Shown here in pieces: positions 41,875 through 50,605 of a stretch of 64,000 bases of DNA. The stretch spans positions 403,551-467,550 of the forward strand of contig JAMPER010000001.1 of NCBI GenBank assembly GCA_023664945.1, written 5' to 3'. The notes under the pieces were generated by a model that was not told where the DNA came from, made no database searches, and saw nothing but the letters and a program-made list of their open reading frames with translations. Within the stretch, counting starts at the first letter, position 1; each line of letters starts with the position of its first letter. The position numbers and the translations under genes are program-made. The stretch is from Alistipes senegalensis. GTDB lineage: Bacteria; Pseudomonadota; Gammaproteobacteria; Burkholderiales; Burkholderiaceae_D.

Positions 41875-44463
41875 ATGGGAAAAACACTTGTCATTGCCGA
41901 GAAACCTTCGGTCGCAAACGATATTGCCAAGAGTCTGGGCGGGTTTACCAAGCACGATGATTATTTTGAATCTGATGAATATGTGCTGACTTCGGCGGTG
42001 GGGCATCTGGTTGAGATTGCCGCGCCACAGGAATATGAGGTCAAGCGGGGCAAATGGAGTTTTGCCCATTTGCCGGTTATTCCGCCGCAGTTTGATTTGC
42101 ATCCTATTGCCAAGACGGAGCCGCGGCTGAAGCTGCTGCACCGCCTGATCCGGCGAAAGGATGTGACCGGCCTTATCAATGCCTGTGACGCGGGGCGGGA
42201 AGGGGAGCTGATTTTCCGGCTGATTACGCAATATACCAGGGCAAAGCAGCCTATACAGCGCCTGTGGCTGCAATCCATGACGCCGTCTGCTATCCGGGAG
42301 GGGTTTCGCCATTTGCGCAGCGATGAGGATATGCAGCCGCTTGCCCAGGCGGCGCGGAGCCGTTCGGAGGCGGACTGGCTGATTGGCATCAATGGTACGC
42401 GGGCCATGACGGCGTTCAATTCGCAGGAGGGCGGTTTTTTCCTGACGACGGTTGGCCGGGTACAGACACCGACGTTATCTATTGTGGTGCAGCGCGAGGA
42501 AAAGATCAGGCGCTTTGTTTCGCAGGATTACTGGGAGGTCCATGCAGCGTTTGCCTGTGCGGGCGGCATGTATGAGGGGCGGTGGTTTGATCCTGGTTTC
42601 AGGAAAAGCGAGAAAAATCCCGAGCATCGTGCAGAGCGGCTGTGGAAGCGGGAGGAAGCCGAGGCTGTTGTCACTGCCTGCCGGGGGCAGGCAGGTACGG
42701 TGACGGAAGAGTCGCGGCCGACGACTTCGCTTTCACCGGCGCTTTTTGATTTGACCAGTTTGCAGCGCGAGGCCAATGTCCGCTTCGGTTTTTCGGCGAG
42801 AAATACGCTGGCGGTGGCACAGGCGCTGTATGAGCGGCACAAGGTGCTGACTTATCCCCGAACGGATTCGCGGCATTTGCCGGAGGATTATATGCCGATG
42901 GCAGGCCAGATTTTGGGCAGCCTGTCTGAAAGCGGCGCATGGGGGCCTTATGCTTCCCGGATTCTGGAGAATGGCTGGATTAAGCCGAACAGGCGGATTT
43001 TTGACAACCGGAAAATTTCGGATCACTTTGCCATTATTCCGACGACCCAGATGCCCCGGAGCCTCTCGGAGGCGGAAAAGCGCCTGTATGACCTGGTGGT
43101 GCGCCGGTTTATGGCTGTTTTTTATCCGGCGGCGGAATTTCTGGTGACAACCCGCCTGACGGAGGTGGCCGGCTATCATTTTCGCAGTGAAGGCCGCGTG
43201 ATGACGAATCCGGGATGGCTGGCGCTTTATGGCAAGGAAATGCCGGATGCTGACAAAGATGGGGAAAAAAGCCGGATACTGGTTCCGGTTTCTCCCGGGG
43301 AAACGGTGCGTACCGACAGGGTGCAGGCGGAATCACTCGCTACCCGGCCGCCTGCCCGTTATACGGAGGCAACGCTGCTTTCGGCCATGGAAGGCGCCGG
43401 CAAGCTCCTGGATGACGAGCTGCGGGAGGCCATGACAGGAAAGGGGCTGGGTACGCCGGCGACAAGGGCCGCTATCATTGAGGGGCTGTTGACTGAAAAA
43501 TACCTGTTGAGGGAGGGGCGGGAGCTGATGCCGACGCCCAAGGCGTTTCAGCTGATGACGCTGTTGCATGGTCTGGGGATTCAGGAACTGACCAAGCCCG
43601 AACTGACGGGAGAGTGGGAATACAAGCTGGCACGGATGGAAAAAGGGGAGATCAGCCGGGAAGCTTTTATGCAGGAAATTGCCGAGATGACAGAAGCGAT
43701 TGTCCGGCGCGCCAAGGAATATGACGAAGAGACGATTCCGGGGGATTATGCCACGCTTGTTTCGCCCTGCCCGCAATGTGGCCACCAGATTAAGGAAAAT
43801 TACCGCCGTTTTGCCTGTACACATTGCAGTTTTTCTATCAGCAAGACGCCGGGCAGCCGGCAGTTTGCGGTTGAGGAGGTGGAGGAATTGCTGCAAAAAG
43901 GCGAAATTGGCCCGCTTCAGGGGTTCCGTTCCAAGATGGGGCGGCCCTTTAACGCGATTCTCAAGATTGTCCGCGATGAGGAGGGCCAATACAAGCTGGA
44001 GTTTGATTTTGGGCAGCCGCGCGAGGAGGAAGGGGACGCTGTTGTTGATTTCAGCGGAAAATCCGCTGTGGGCGTTTGCCCAAAGTGCGGGAGCGGTATT
44101 TTTGAGCTGCCGTTGTCGTATGTTTGCGAAAAATCGGTGACGAAACCGAAGGCCTGTGATTTCCGCAGCGGACGCATTATTTTGCAGCAGGAGGTGGTTC
44201 CCGAACAGATGGCCAGGCTGCTCAAGGAGGGGACAACCGATTTGCTGACCGGGTTTGTTTCCCAGCGGACCCGCCGTCCTTTCAAGGCCTATCTGGTGCT
44301 GGGAAAGAGCGGCAAGATTGAGTTTAGGTTTGAGGAGAAGAAAACGGCTTCTGCCGGGAAGGCAAAGGCGGCAGCCACAGAGAAAGCAGCGGCAGAAAAG
44401 ACTGCGGCAAAAAAACAGCCGGCCAAAAAGGCGGTGGTGAAAAAAGCCCGTTCTGCTTCCTAG
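41875..44463 (+). CDS. topB: DNA topoisomerase III (type IA)
   Basis: Type IA topoisomerases pass single DNA strands and resolve linked replication intermediates. The 862-aa protein has the N-terminal TOPRIM (LVIAEKPSVANDIAK, then NACDAGREGELIF) and the active-site tyrosine Y327 in YPRTDSRHL. Its length and opening fit TopB rather than TopA. Two zinc-type cysteine clusters follow near the C-terminus (CPQCGHQIKENYRRFACTHC and CPKCG with later cysteines). The last 45 residues are a lysine/alanine repeat tail that probably binds DNA. The ATG at 41875 is chosen over an in-frame TTG three codons upstream. The smg gene often found after dprA is missing. Confidence 0.95.
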   Translation: MGKTLVIAEKPSVANDIAKSLGGFTKHDDYFESDEYVLTSAVGHLVEIAAPQEYEVKRGKWSFAHLPVIPPQFDLHPIAKTEPRLKLLHRLIRRKDVTGLINACDAGREGELIFRLITQYTRAKQPIQRLWLQSMTPSAIREGFRHLRSDEDMQPLAQAARSRSEADWLIGINGTRAMTAFNSQEGGFFLTTVGRVQTPTLSIVVQREEKIRRFVSQDYWEVHAAFACAGGMYEGRWFDPGFRKSEKNPEHRAERLWKREEAEAVVTACRGQAGTVTEESRPTTSLSPALFDLTSLQREANVRFGFSARNTLAVAQALYERHKVLTYPRTDSRHLPEDYMPMAGQILGSLSESGAWGPYASRILENGWIKPNRRIFDNRKISDHFAIIPTTQMPRSLSEAEKRLYDLVVRRFMAVFYPAAEFLVTTRLTEVAGYHFRSEGRVMTNPGWLALYGKEMPDADKDGEKSRILVPVSPGETVRTDRVQAESLATRPPARYTEATLLSAMEGAGKLLDDELREAMTGKGLGTPATRAAIIEGLLTEKYLLREGRELMPTPKAFQLMTLLHGLGIQELTKPELTGEWEYKLARMEKGEISREAFMQEIAEMTEAIVRRAKEYDEETIPGDYATLVSPCPQCGHQIKENYRRFACTHCSFSISKTPGSRQFAVEEVEELLQKGEIGPLQGFRSKMGRPFNAILKIVRDEEGQYKLEFDFGQPREEEGDAVVDFSGKSAVGVCPKCGSGIFELPLSYVCEKSVTKPKACDFRSGRIILQQEVVPEQMARLLKEGTTDLLTGFVSQRTRRPFKAYLVLGKSGKIEFRFEEKKTASAGKAKAAATEKAAAEKTAAKKQPAKKAVVKKARSAS

Positions 44464-44478
44464 CGGCGGACAACCATG

Positions 44479-44509
44479 AAAAAGGCAGGCTGCAACGCCT
44501 GCCTTTTTT
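44479..44509. terminator. Bidirectional terminator after topB
   Basis: AAGGCAGGC and GCCTGCCTT flank a 6-nt loop (stem 44479-44490 and 44497-44509), with A residues before and T residues after. It serves topB and the convergent aldo/keto reductase gene. Confidence 0.88.
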
Positions 44510-44522
44510 GTTTTTTCACCTG

Positions 44523-45563
44523 TCAGACATGGCCGAGTACCGGGCCAGGAACATACGGTTTTTCCAGCGCCTCAATTTCTTCCCGAGTCAGATTCACGGA
44601 GACGGCGGCAATGGCTTCTTCCAACTGCGGCAGTTTGGATGCACCGACGATCGGCGCGGTAACGCCTTTGTGCAGGAGCCAGGCATAGGCGACCTGTGCA
44701 TTGGACAGTCCTTTGGCTTGTGCAACTTTGGTCAGTGTCTGGACGATTTTAAATGCGGCGTCGTTGTAGAAGTAGCGCAGGGCCATTTCATCTGTTTTTG
44801 CGCGGACGGTGGCAGAGCGGTTGGTTTCCTTGTCCAGGTCTTCCGGTTTCCGGTTTCCGGCCAAAAAGCCCCGGGCCAGCGGGCTCCACGGGATGAGCGC
44901 TATGCCCTGGTCGCGGCAGAGGGGAATCATTTCGCGTTCTTCCTCCCGGTACATCAGGTTGTAGTGGTTTTGCATGGAAACGAAACGCGTCCAGTGGTTT
45001 TCTTTGGCAATTTGCTGTGCTTTGGCAAATTGCCACGCCCACATGCTGGAGGCGCCGATGTAACGGACTTTTCCGGATTTGACGATGTCGTGGAGGGCTT
45101 CCATGGTTTCTTCAATGGGAGTGTTCCTGTCCCATCGGTGGATCTGGTAAAGGTCGATGTAGTCTGTCCCCAGGCGTTTCAGGGAAGCGTCAACTGCCGC
45201 AAAGAGGTGCTTGCGGGAAAGCCCGCTGGTATTGGGCGGGAGGCTTGCCGGTTTTGCCGAGGCACCGTCGTAGCTCATGTCGGTATCGGAAACATGGAAG
45301 TACGCTTTGGTGGCGATAACGACTTCTTCCCGCCGGGCGTATTCTTTGAGCAGTTTGCCTGTCAGGATTTCCGAGAGGCCGTTGGAATACATGTTGGCGG
45401 TATCGAAGAAATTGATGCCGGCTTCGATTGCACGGCGAATGAAGGGGCGGGAGGCTTCTTCATCCAGCACCCAGGGCCGCCATTTCGGGGTGCCGTACGT
45501 CATCATGCCGAGGCAGATGGGGGAAACGCGGAGGCCGGTAGCGCCAAGATTGACATACTGCAT
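44523..45563 (-). CDS. Aldo/keto reductase
   Basis: The 346-aa protein is an NADPH-dependent aldo/keto reductase TIM barrel. The catalytic tetrad can be placed in FFDTANMYSNG (Asp, Tyr), VIATKAYF (Lys) and YQIHRWD (His). The cofactor part (IPWSPLARGFLAGNR, then PIVGASKLPQLEEA) matches the family. It most resembles the YajO/YghZ branch, but the natural substrate is unknown. It is the last gene of the ntrY-ntrX strand run and follows ntrX by 45 bases. Confidence 0.88.
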   Translation of the reverse strand: MQYVNLGATGLRVSPICLGMMTYGTPKWRPWVLDEEASRPFIRRAIEAGINFFDTANMYSNGLSEILTGKLLKEYARREEVVIATKAYFHVSDTDMSYDGASAKPASLPPNTSGLSRKHLFAAVDASLKRLGTDYIDLYQIHRWDRNTPIEETMEALHDIVKSGKVRYIGASSMWAWQFAKAQQIAKENHWTRFVSMQNHYNLMYREEEREMIPLCRDQGIALIPWSPLARGFLAGNRKPEDLDKETNRSATVRAKTDEMALRYFYNDAAFKIVQTLTKVAQAKGLSNAQVAYAWLLHKGVTAPIVGASKLPQLEEAIAAVSVNLTREEIEALEKPYVPGPVLGHV

Positions 45564-45608
45564 GGGATTTCCTTTCCTGTCGGGGTATTCGGGCAGATGA
45601 AACAGCTG

Positions 45609-46313
45609 TTAGCGGCTGTTTTTTTTCGATGCTTTTTGCGGCTCAATATGCAACTGCTTGAGTTTTCGATAAAGGTGAGTGCGTTCCAGCCCGGCCTTTT
45701 CCGCCACGCGGGTCATGCTGCCGCCTTCTACGGCGAGATGGTGTTCGAAATAGATGCGCTCGAACATATCCCGCGCTTCCCGCAGGGGGAGGTTGAAATT
45801 CAGAAGGGAGGCAGGGGCCGACGGCGGTGTGCTGCCGGCAGAAGGCGGCGAGGCCGCTTCGGGACTGCCTGGCCGGGAGGGGGTATTTTCTGCGCGGGAG
45901 GCCGCTGTACCTGCCGGTTGGGCCGGTGTTGGGAGCGGCGGTTTTTCCGGCAGGCCGTGCAGGGCGTGTTCGACCGCTTTCAGGAGTTTCTGGAGGGCAA
46001 TCGGCTTTTCCAGGAAGCCCAGCGCGCCATGCCGTGTCGCATCAACTGCCGTGTCGATGGAGGCATGGCCGGACATCATGATAACCGGCATGACGAGGAG
46101 GTTTTCCCGGCGCCACTCTTTCAGGAGGGAAATGCCGTCTGTATCCGGCATCCAGATATCAAGAAGGACAAGATCCGGCGAATGGGCCGCCCGCGATTCG
46201 CGCGCCTGCTGGGCATTTTCCGCCGTATAGACCACGTGCCCCTCGTCAGAGAGGATTTCCGAGAGTAATTCCCGTATGCCTATTTCATCATCTACGACCA
46301 GGATGGTTGCCAT
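45609..46313 (-). CDS. ntrX: NtrX-like response regulator without AAA+ domain
   Basis: The 234-aa protein has a receiver domain (residues 1-120) with the phosphorylation site D52 in LVLLDIWMPD, acidic residues D8-D9 and the conserved lysine in LEKPIAL. A 60-residue Pro/Ala/Ser-rich linker leads to a Fis-type helix-turn-helix at the C-terminus (SMTRVAEKAGLERTHLYRKL). The sigma-54-activating AAA+ module of full-length NtrX is absent: no Walker A or GAFTGA-like motif. Its partner ntrY lies 15 bases upstream. It would bind DNA but cannot activate sigma-54 RNA polymerase in the usual way. Confidence 0.85.
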   Translation of the reverse strand: MATILVVDDEIGIRELLSEILSDEGHVVYTAENAQQARESRAAHSPDLVLLDIWMPDTDGISLLKEWRRENLLVMPVIMMSGHASIDTAVDATRHGALGFLEKPIALQKLLKAVEHALHGLPEKPPLPTPAQPAGTAASRAENTPSRPGSPEAASPPSAGSTPPSAPASLLNFNLPLREARDMFERIYFEHHLAVEGGSMTRVAEKAGLERTHLYRKLKQLHIEPQKASKKNSR

Positions 46314-46328
46314 ATTCCTCTGTTTTGG

Positions 46329-48626
46329 TTACTGGATGCTGTCTTTGTGACAGGACGGTGCAAAAGCGGTTTCTTGGGCAAGCTGCAACAGCAGGATGGA
46401 GACGATGGCCCCGCTGGTATCTTCCCTGTTTTTGACATCAATCCTGCCGTGATGCTCGTCAATAATTTTTTTGACGACAACCATGCCAAGGCCGGTTCCC
46501 CGCTCTTTGGTTGTTGTATATGGCTCAAAAATCCGCGAAAGGATTTTGGGCTGGAATCCGGGACCATTATCCATGACAGACAGCCTGACTGCAATGCAGA
46601 TTTCTCCTGAGGCATTATGATACGTGACTTTTTCGGTCGTGACATCAATCCGGGGAGCGGATTCGGGCGGAGGCGTTTCGTCAACGGCGTCCAGTGCGTT
46701 CTGGAGCAGGTTATGTATGACCTGCCGCAACTGGGTTTCATCGCCCATGATCCGGGGAAGGCCGGGGTCCAGACGGGTGTGAATTTTGTCGCGGGAATTG
46801 TCTCCGGCATACAGGTAGGCGATGTCTTCTACCAGGAGGTTAAGATCCAGCGCGGCCAGCTGGGCAGGCGGCGTGCGGGCATAATTGCGGAAATCGTCCA
46901 CCATCCGTTTCATAGCGGTAACCTGGTTGATGATGGTCTGGGTGTTTTTGCCGAGAAACTGTGCTTCCTGTTCAGGCAGTTTGCCGGCCAGTTTCATTTG
47001 CAGGCGTTCGGCTGAAAGCTGGATGGGCGTTAGGGGATTTTTGATTTCATGCGCAAGCCGGCGGGCAACTTCGCCCCAGGCCAGGGAGCGCTGGGCAGAA
47101 ATAATATCCGTTATGTCGTCAAAAACGATGATGTAGCCGTTTTCCCCTTCTACTGGCAGGCGGGAGCCTCTTGCCAGCAGCATAATGTCATGCATATCTT
47201 CTCCTTCTGCGGGAAGCCAGGGGATTTCAATCTGTTTTTGCCAGTAGTGCCAGCCTGCTTTTTTTTCACTGGCTGCCGTTTGGGCGCTCAGTTCCGAAAA
47301 GGCCTGGGTGATGGCGGTGGCAAAGGTTTCCAGTCCTGCCATTTTTGCCAGCGGGCTGCCTGTGCGTCCGGCCAGATCCTGGCGCAGGATACGGGTTACC
47401 GGCTCGTTGCAGCTGACCAGGCAAAAGGTGTGGTCCAGCACAATGACGCCGGCAGACATGTTGGTCAGGACGGACTGGAGGTAGGCATTGGCGGATTCCA
47501 GCGCTATCCGGCTTTTTTCTGTCTGCGTGTGCGCCTCGGCCAGCTGCCTTGTCATGTCATTGAAGGATTGAACCAGCGAACCCAGCTCATCCGGGGTGGT
47601 GACGGTGATGCGGGGGGAAAGGTCGCCTTCGGCAACCGCTTTGGTGCCTTGCGCCAGAAGCAGCAGCGGCCGCGTCAGGTCGGAGGCGATCTGAAAGGCA
47701 ATGGCGGTTGCGGCGAATACGGCCAAAAGCAGTGTCAGGGTCAGGGTGACGATGTAGATTTTGCGCAGGCCGGAACGGGAGAGGGAGCGGACCTGGTATT
47801 CGCTGTAGGCGTTTCTCAGCGCTTCGGCATCCGCTGCCAGTGAGGCGGAAACCGGCTGGATGAGCTGGAGGAGGCGGGTTTCCTGCCGGTAATGGACGCC
47901 AAGCGCCGGGGAAAGCGGGATGATGACCCGCAGCTTGAGCGCGGTTTCGTCCGTGTTAAGGGTTTGCGGGTCGTCGTCTTTGCCTTCAATGGCCAGATAG
48001 CGCGAGGTGGCGGTTGCCTGCCGCAGCATGGCCGGTGTGGGCAAATCCGGGATAAGGTTTTGGTAATCTGCGCTTGAGGTTGCGATAACCTGGCCGTTTC
48101 CCGTGATAATGGCAGCTTCCAGCCGGTTTTTGTCGTTTTTCAGGCGGGATAACGCCAGCATTTGCTCGGACAGGCTAAGGGAGGAGAGTTCGGCAGACAG
48201 CTGCTCGGCCCGCGAATCCAGGTCGGAGAGGGAGGATTCCAGCATGTTTTGTCCCAGCTTGACGCCGGAATCCAGGGCGGCTTCAACCCGCACATCAAAC
48301 CATGACTCGATAGAACGTGAAACGAACTGAACTGATACGGCATAAATGACAGCGCCGGGGATGATGCCCATCAGCACAAACAGCAGCATGAGGCGCATCA
48401 TCAGGCGGGAACCGAAGCGGCCGCGACGGTAGCGTTTGGCAAAGCGGATCAGCATCAGGACTATCAGCCCGAGCAGCGCTATGCCGGCCAGGATGTTAAG
48501 GCCCAAAAGCCAGGCGTAGTGCTGCTCGAACAGGCGGGTGTTTTCTGCTCCCGATGCCAAAAGAAACAGCAGGATGCCCATGACGGCGCCGCCGGTGATC
48601 AGGATGGTGCGAAACGTCCGGGTCAC
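46329..48626 (-). CDS. ntrY: Sensor histidine kinase NtrY
   Basis: NtrY-type kinases sense nitrogen or redox state at the inner membrane. The 765-aa protein has three N-terminal membrane helices, a roughly 180-residue region outside the membrane, another helix, and a HAMP domain (SDLTRPLLLLAQGTKAVAEG). A PAS region follows, then the HisKA site (LAHEIKNPLTPIQLSAERL) and an ATPase domain with VMDNGPGFQP and ERGTGLGMVVVKKI. The start is GTG. It lies 12 bases after the DUF4390 gene and 15 before ntrX. Confidence 0.93.
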   Translation of the reverse strand: MTRTFRTILITGGAVMGILLFLLASGAENTRLFEQHYAWLLGLNILAGIALLGLIVLMLIRFAKRYRRGRFGSRLMMRLMLLFVLMGIIPGAVIYAVSVQFVSRSIESWFDVRVEAALDSGVKLGQNMLESSLSDLDSRAEQLSAELSSLSLSEQMLALSRLKNDKNRLEAAIITGNGQVIATSSADYQNLIPDLPTPAMLRQATATSRYLAIEGKDDDPQTLNTDETALKLRVIIPLSPALGVHYRQETRLLQLIQPVSASLAADAEALRNAYSEYQVRSLSRSGLRKIYIVTLTLTLLLAVFAATAIAFQIASDLTRPLLLLAQGTKAVAEGDLSPRITVTTPDELGSLVQSFNDMTRQLAEAHTQTEKSRIALESANAYLQSVLTNMSAGVIVLDHTFCLVSCNEPVTRILRQDLAGRTGSPLAKMAGLETFATAITQAFSELSAQTAASEKKAGWHYWQKQIEIPWLPAEGEDMHDIMLLARGSRLPVEGENGYIIVFDDITDIISAQRSLAWGEVARRLAHEIKNPLTPIQLSAERLQMKLAGKLPEQEAQFLGKNTQTIINQVTAMKRMVDDFRNYARTPPAQLAALDLNLLVEDIAYLYAGDNSRDKIHTRLDPGLPRIMGDETQLRQVIHNLLQNALDAVDETPPPESAPRIDVTTEKVTYHNASGEICIAVRLSVMDNGPGFQPKILSRIFEPYTTTKERGTGLGMVVVKKIIDEHHGRIDVKNREDTSGAIVSILLLQLAQETAFAPSCHKDSIQ

Positions 48627-48638
48627 GCCAAGAACCTC

Positions 48639-49202
48639 TTACGCTTTAAACGGGAAGCGTTTCCATTCCGAGGAGAGCCGCCAGTTGCTGTTGTTGATGA
48701 TATTGATCTGAAACGGCTTGGGCAGATAGGAGATATCCAGCTGGATGCGGATGGCCGCCGAGTAGGTTTCGCCTTCCTTGAGGCTGTCTTTTTTTGCAAA
48801 CAGCCAGCTTTGGGGATGCCTGACCAGATTGAGCGCTTCTTCAAGGGTATGGACGTTCTGTTGCAGGCTGCCGGCTGATGTTGCGTTGTACTGGCGGGTC
48901 AGGACATTGTAGGCCAGCCGGATGGTTCGTATTTTTTCTACCGGTTTTTCATCGAACCAGTACCAGCGGGGGCGGGTAATTTCCAGTTCGGTGGTGAAGT
49001 AAAGCGGGATACCGCGAAGCAGAACGTCTTCCAGATCGCGGGGCAGGTCAAGGGAAAAATCGGCGGCAAGCCGGTAGCCTTCGCTGGATTTTTCTATGGC
49101 GGCCGAATCCACTGCAATCTGGGCATCTGCTTTTGCGGCGGCCGGATGCCATGCGGCAAAAACCAGAAGAAGGCAGCCCAGCAAATAAAAGAAGCGTCGC
49201 AT
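48639..49202 (-). CDS. DUF4390 exported protein
   Basis: The 187-aa protein starts with a signal peptide (MRRFFYLLGCLLLVFAAWHPAAAKA, cleavage after AAA likely). A beta-rich domain follows: PRDLEDVLLRGIPLYFTTEL, RPRWYWFDEKP, TIRLAYNVLTRQYNA and RIQLDISYLPKPFQIN. This is DUF4390, a family always seen with rsmB and ntrY in betaproteobacteria. It is probably periplasmic and could act with the NtrY sensor domain, but no function is known. Confidence 0.85.
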   Translation of the reverse strand: MRRFFYLLGCLLLVFAAWHPAAAKADAQIAVDSAAIEKSSEGYRLAADFSLDLPRDLEDVLLRGIPLYFTTELEITRPRWYWFDEKPVEKIRTIRLAYNVLTRQYNATSAGSLQQNVHTLEEALNLVRHPQSWLFAKKDSLKEGETYSAAIRIQLDISYLPKPFQINIINNSNWRLSSEWKRFPFKA

Positions 49203-49234
49203 GATTCAATAAACTGTTTTTGTGAGGGGAAAGG

Positions 49235-50596
49235 TCATGAGGCGGACGGTTTTTGGAAAAGCGCATAAAAAAGCCCGTCATGGTTGCTTTCCTGTTCTGT
49301 TGCCGGCAGTAGCTGGCCTGGAGCCGGAAGTCTTGCGGCATGGTTTCGCGCGGCAAATGCCGCTGCTTGTTTTTCCGATTCCTCTGGCCAGATGGAGCAG
49401 GTCACAAAAAGCAATTTACCATCTGGACGCAACATCTGCCACAAATTGTCCAGAATTTGTGCGGAAAGTGTTGCAAGTTGGCTGGTATCTGTTTTGCGGC
49501 GGAGCCAGCGGATGTCCGGATGCCGGCGGACAATGCCGGAGGCGGTGCAGGGGACATCGGCCAGTATGCGGTCGAACGGTATGCCGTCCCACCAGTTTTG
49601 GGTGGAGGCGTTGCCCTGCCGGATATCGGCCTGAAGCCCCAGGCGGCCCATGTTTTCACGGATGCGTTCCAGCCGTGCCGGATCGTGGTCTAACGCCAGC
49701 AGGCGGACATCGGCTGTTTCAAGGATGTGTCCGGTTTTGCCGCCGGGTGCTGCGCAGGCATCCAGTACCCGCATACCGTTTTGCACATCCAGAAGGGATG
49801 CGGCCTGTTGCGCCGCTGCATCCTGGACGGAAACCAGTCCTTCTGCAAAGCCGGGAATGTGTGAAACCGGAAGCGCCTTGTCGAGGATAACGGCAGCCGG
49901 TCCAACCTGATGTGCGCCAATACCGGCTTCTTTCAAGCGGACAAGGTAGTCTTTTGCAGACAGCTTTTTCCGGTTGACTCTCAATGTGAGCGGCGGCGTG
50001 GTATTGCCGTTTTCAAGGAGGGTTTCCCACTGTCGGGGATAGGCTGACTGGACAGCGCGAATCCACCATGCGGGGTAGTTCCAGGCGGCTTCTGCCGATT
50101 TGACGGCTTCGGACAGGAGGGATGCCTGTTCCCTGGTAAAGCGGCGCAAGACGGCGTTGACCATCCCTTTGGCGTGTGAAAGGGACGGGAGGGCGGCTGC
50201 CGCGCGGACGCTTTGATCCACTACGGTGTGGGGTTCGTATGGCAGGGCGCGGTTTCCACCGGGGGGAGACAACAAGGCCAGGGCGCAGCATAACAGGCTG
50301 TGAAGCAGCGGCTGCCCGGGTGTTTTTTTTACCGTGAGCCGCAGCAGGCGGCGTGCCAGCCCGAATTGCCGCATGGTCCGGTAGGCAATGTCCTGCATGG
50401 CACCGGCGGCCTGGGGTGATGGCGACCAGGCATGGAAGACCCGCGACAGCATGGCGGGCAGGGCCATGCCGTTTGCCACACCGGCAACAGCGTGCGCAGC
50501 GCCAGCCAGGGAAAGGGCAAGCGAATCCGGTGGCAGGTTAAGCCGGCGGCAAACGGATAAGGGGTTTGCCGCGTGTTTTGTCTGTGTGTTATGCAA
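49235..50596 (-). CDS. rsmB: 16S rRNA (cytosine-967-C5)-methyltransferase RsmB
   Basis: RsmB methylates C967 of 16S rRNA. The 453-aa protein has an N-terminal NusB-like domain and a C-terminal SAM domain with VLDACAAPGGKTGHI. The two cysteines of the m5C mechanism are in DVPCTASG and VTCSIWPEES. The start appears to be TTG at 50596, 9 bases after the trpE stop; no ATG lies close to the family start. If so, expression may depend on trpE translation. DUF4390, ntrY and ntrX follow in the same direction. Confidence 0.92.
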   Translation of the reverse strand: MHNTQTKHAANPLSVCRRLNLPPDSLALSLAGAAHAVAGVANGMALPAMLSRVFHAWSPSPQAAGAMQDIAYRTMRQFGLARRLLRLTVKKTPGQPLLHSLLCCALALLSPPGGNRALPYEPHTVVDQSVRAAAALPSLSHAKGMVNAVLRRFTREQASLLSEAVKSAEAAWNYPAWWIRAVQSAYPRQWETLLENGNTTPPLTLRVNRKKLSAKDYLVRLKEAGIGAHQVGPAAVILDKALPVSHIPGFAEGLVSVQDAAAQQAASLLDVQNGMRVLDACAAPGGKTGHILETADVRLLALDHDPARLERIRENMGRLGLQADIRQGNASTQNWWDGIPFDRILADVPCTASGIVRRHPDIRWLRRKTDTSQLATLSAQILDNLWQMLRPDGKLLFVTCSIWPEESEKQAAAFAARNHAARLPAPGQLLPATEQESNHDGLFYALFQKPSAS

Positions 50597-50605
50597 GGCC
50601 CTGGC

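Noticed and set aside
44508..46268. 586-codon plus-strand frame across the aldo/keto reductase and ntrX genes.
   Set aside because: It spans two real minus-strand genes and the gap between them, with no motif of its own.
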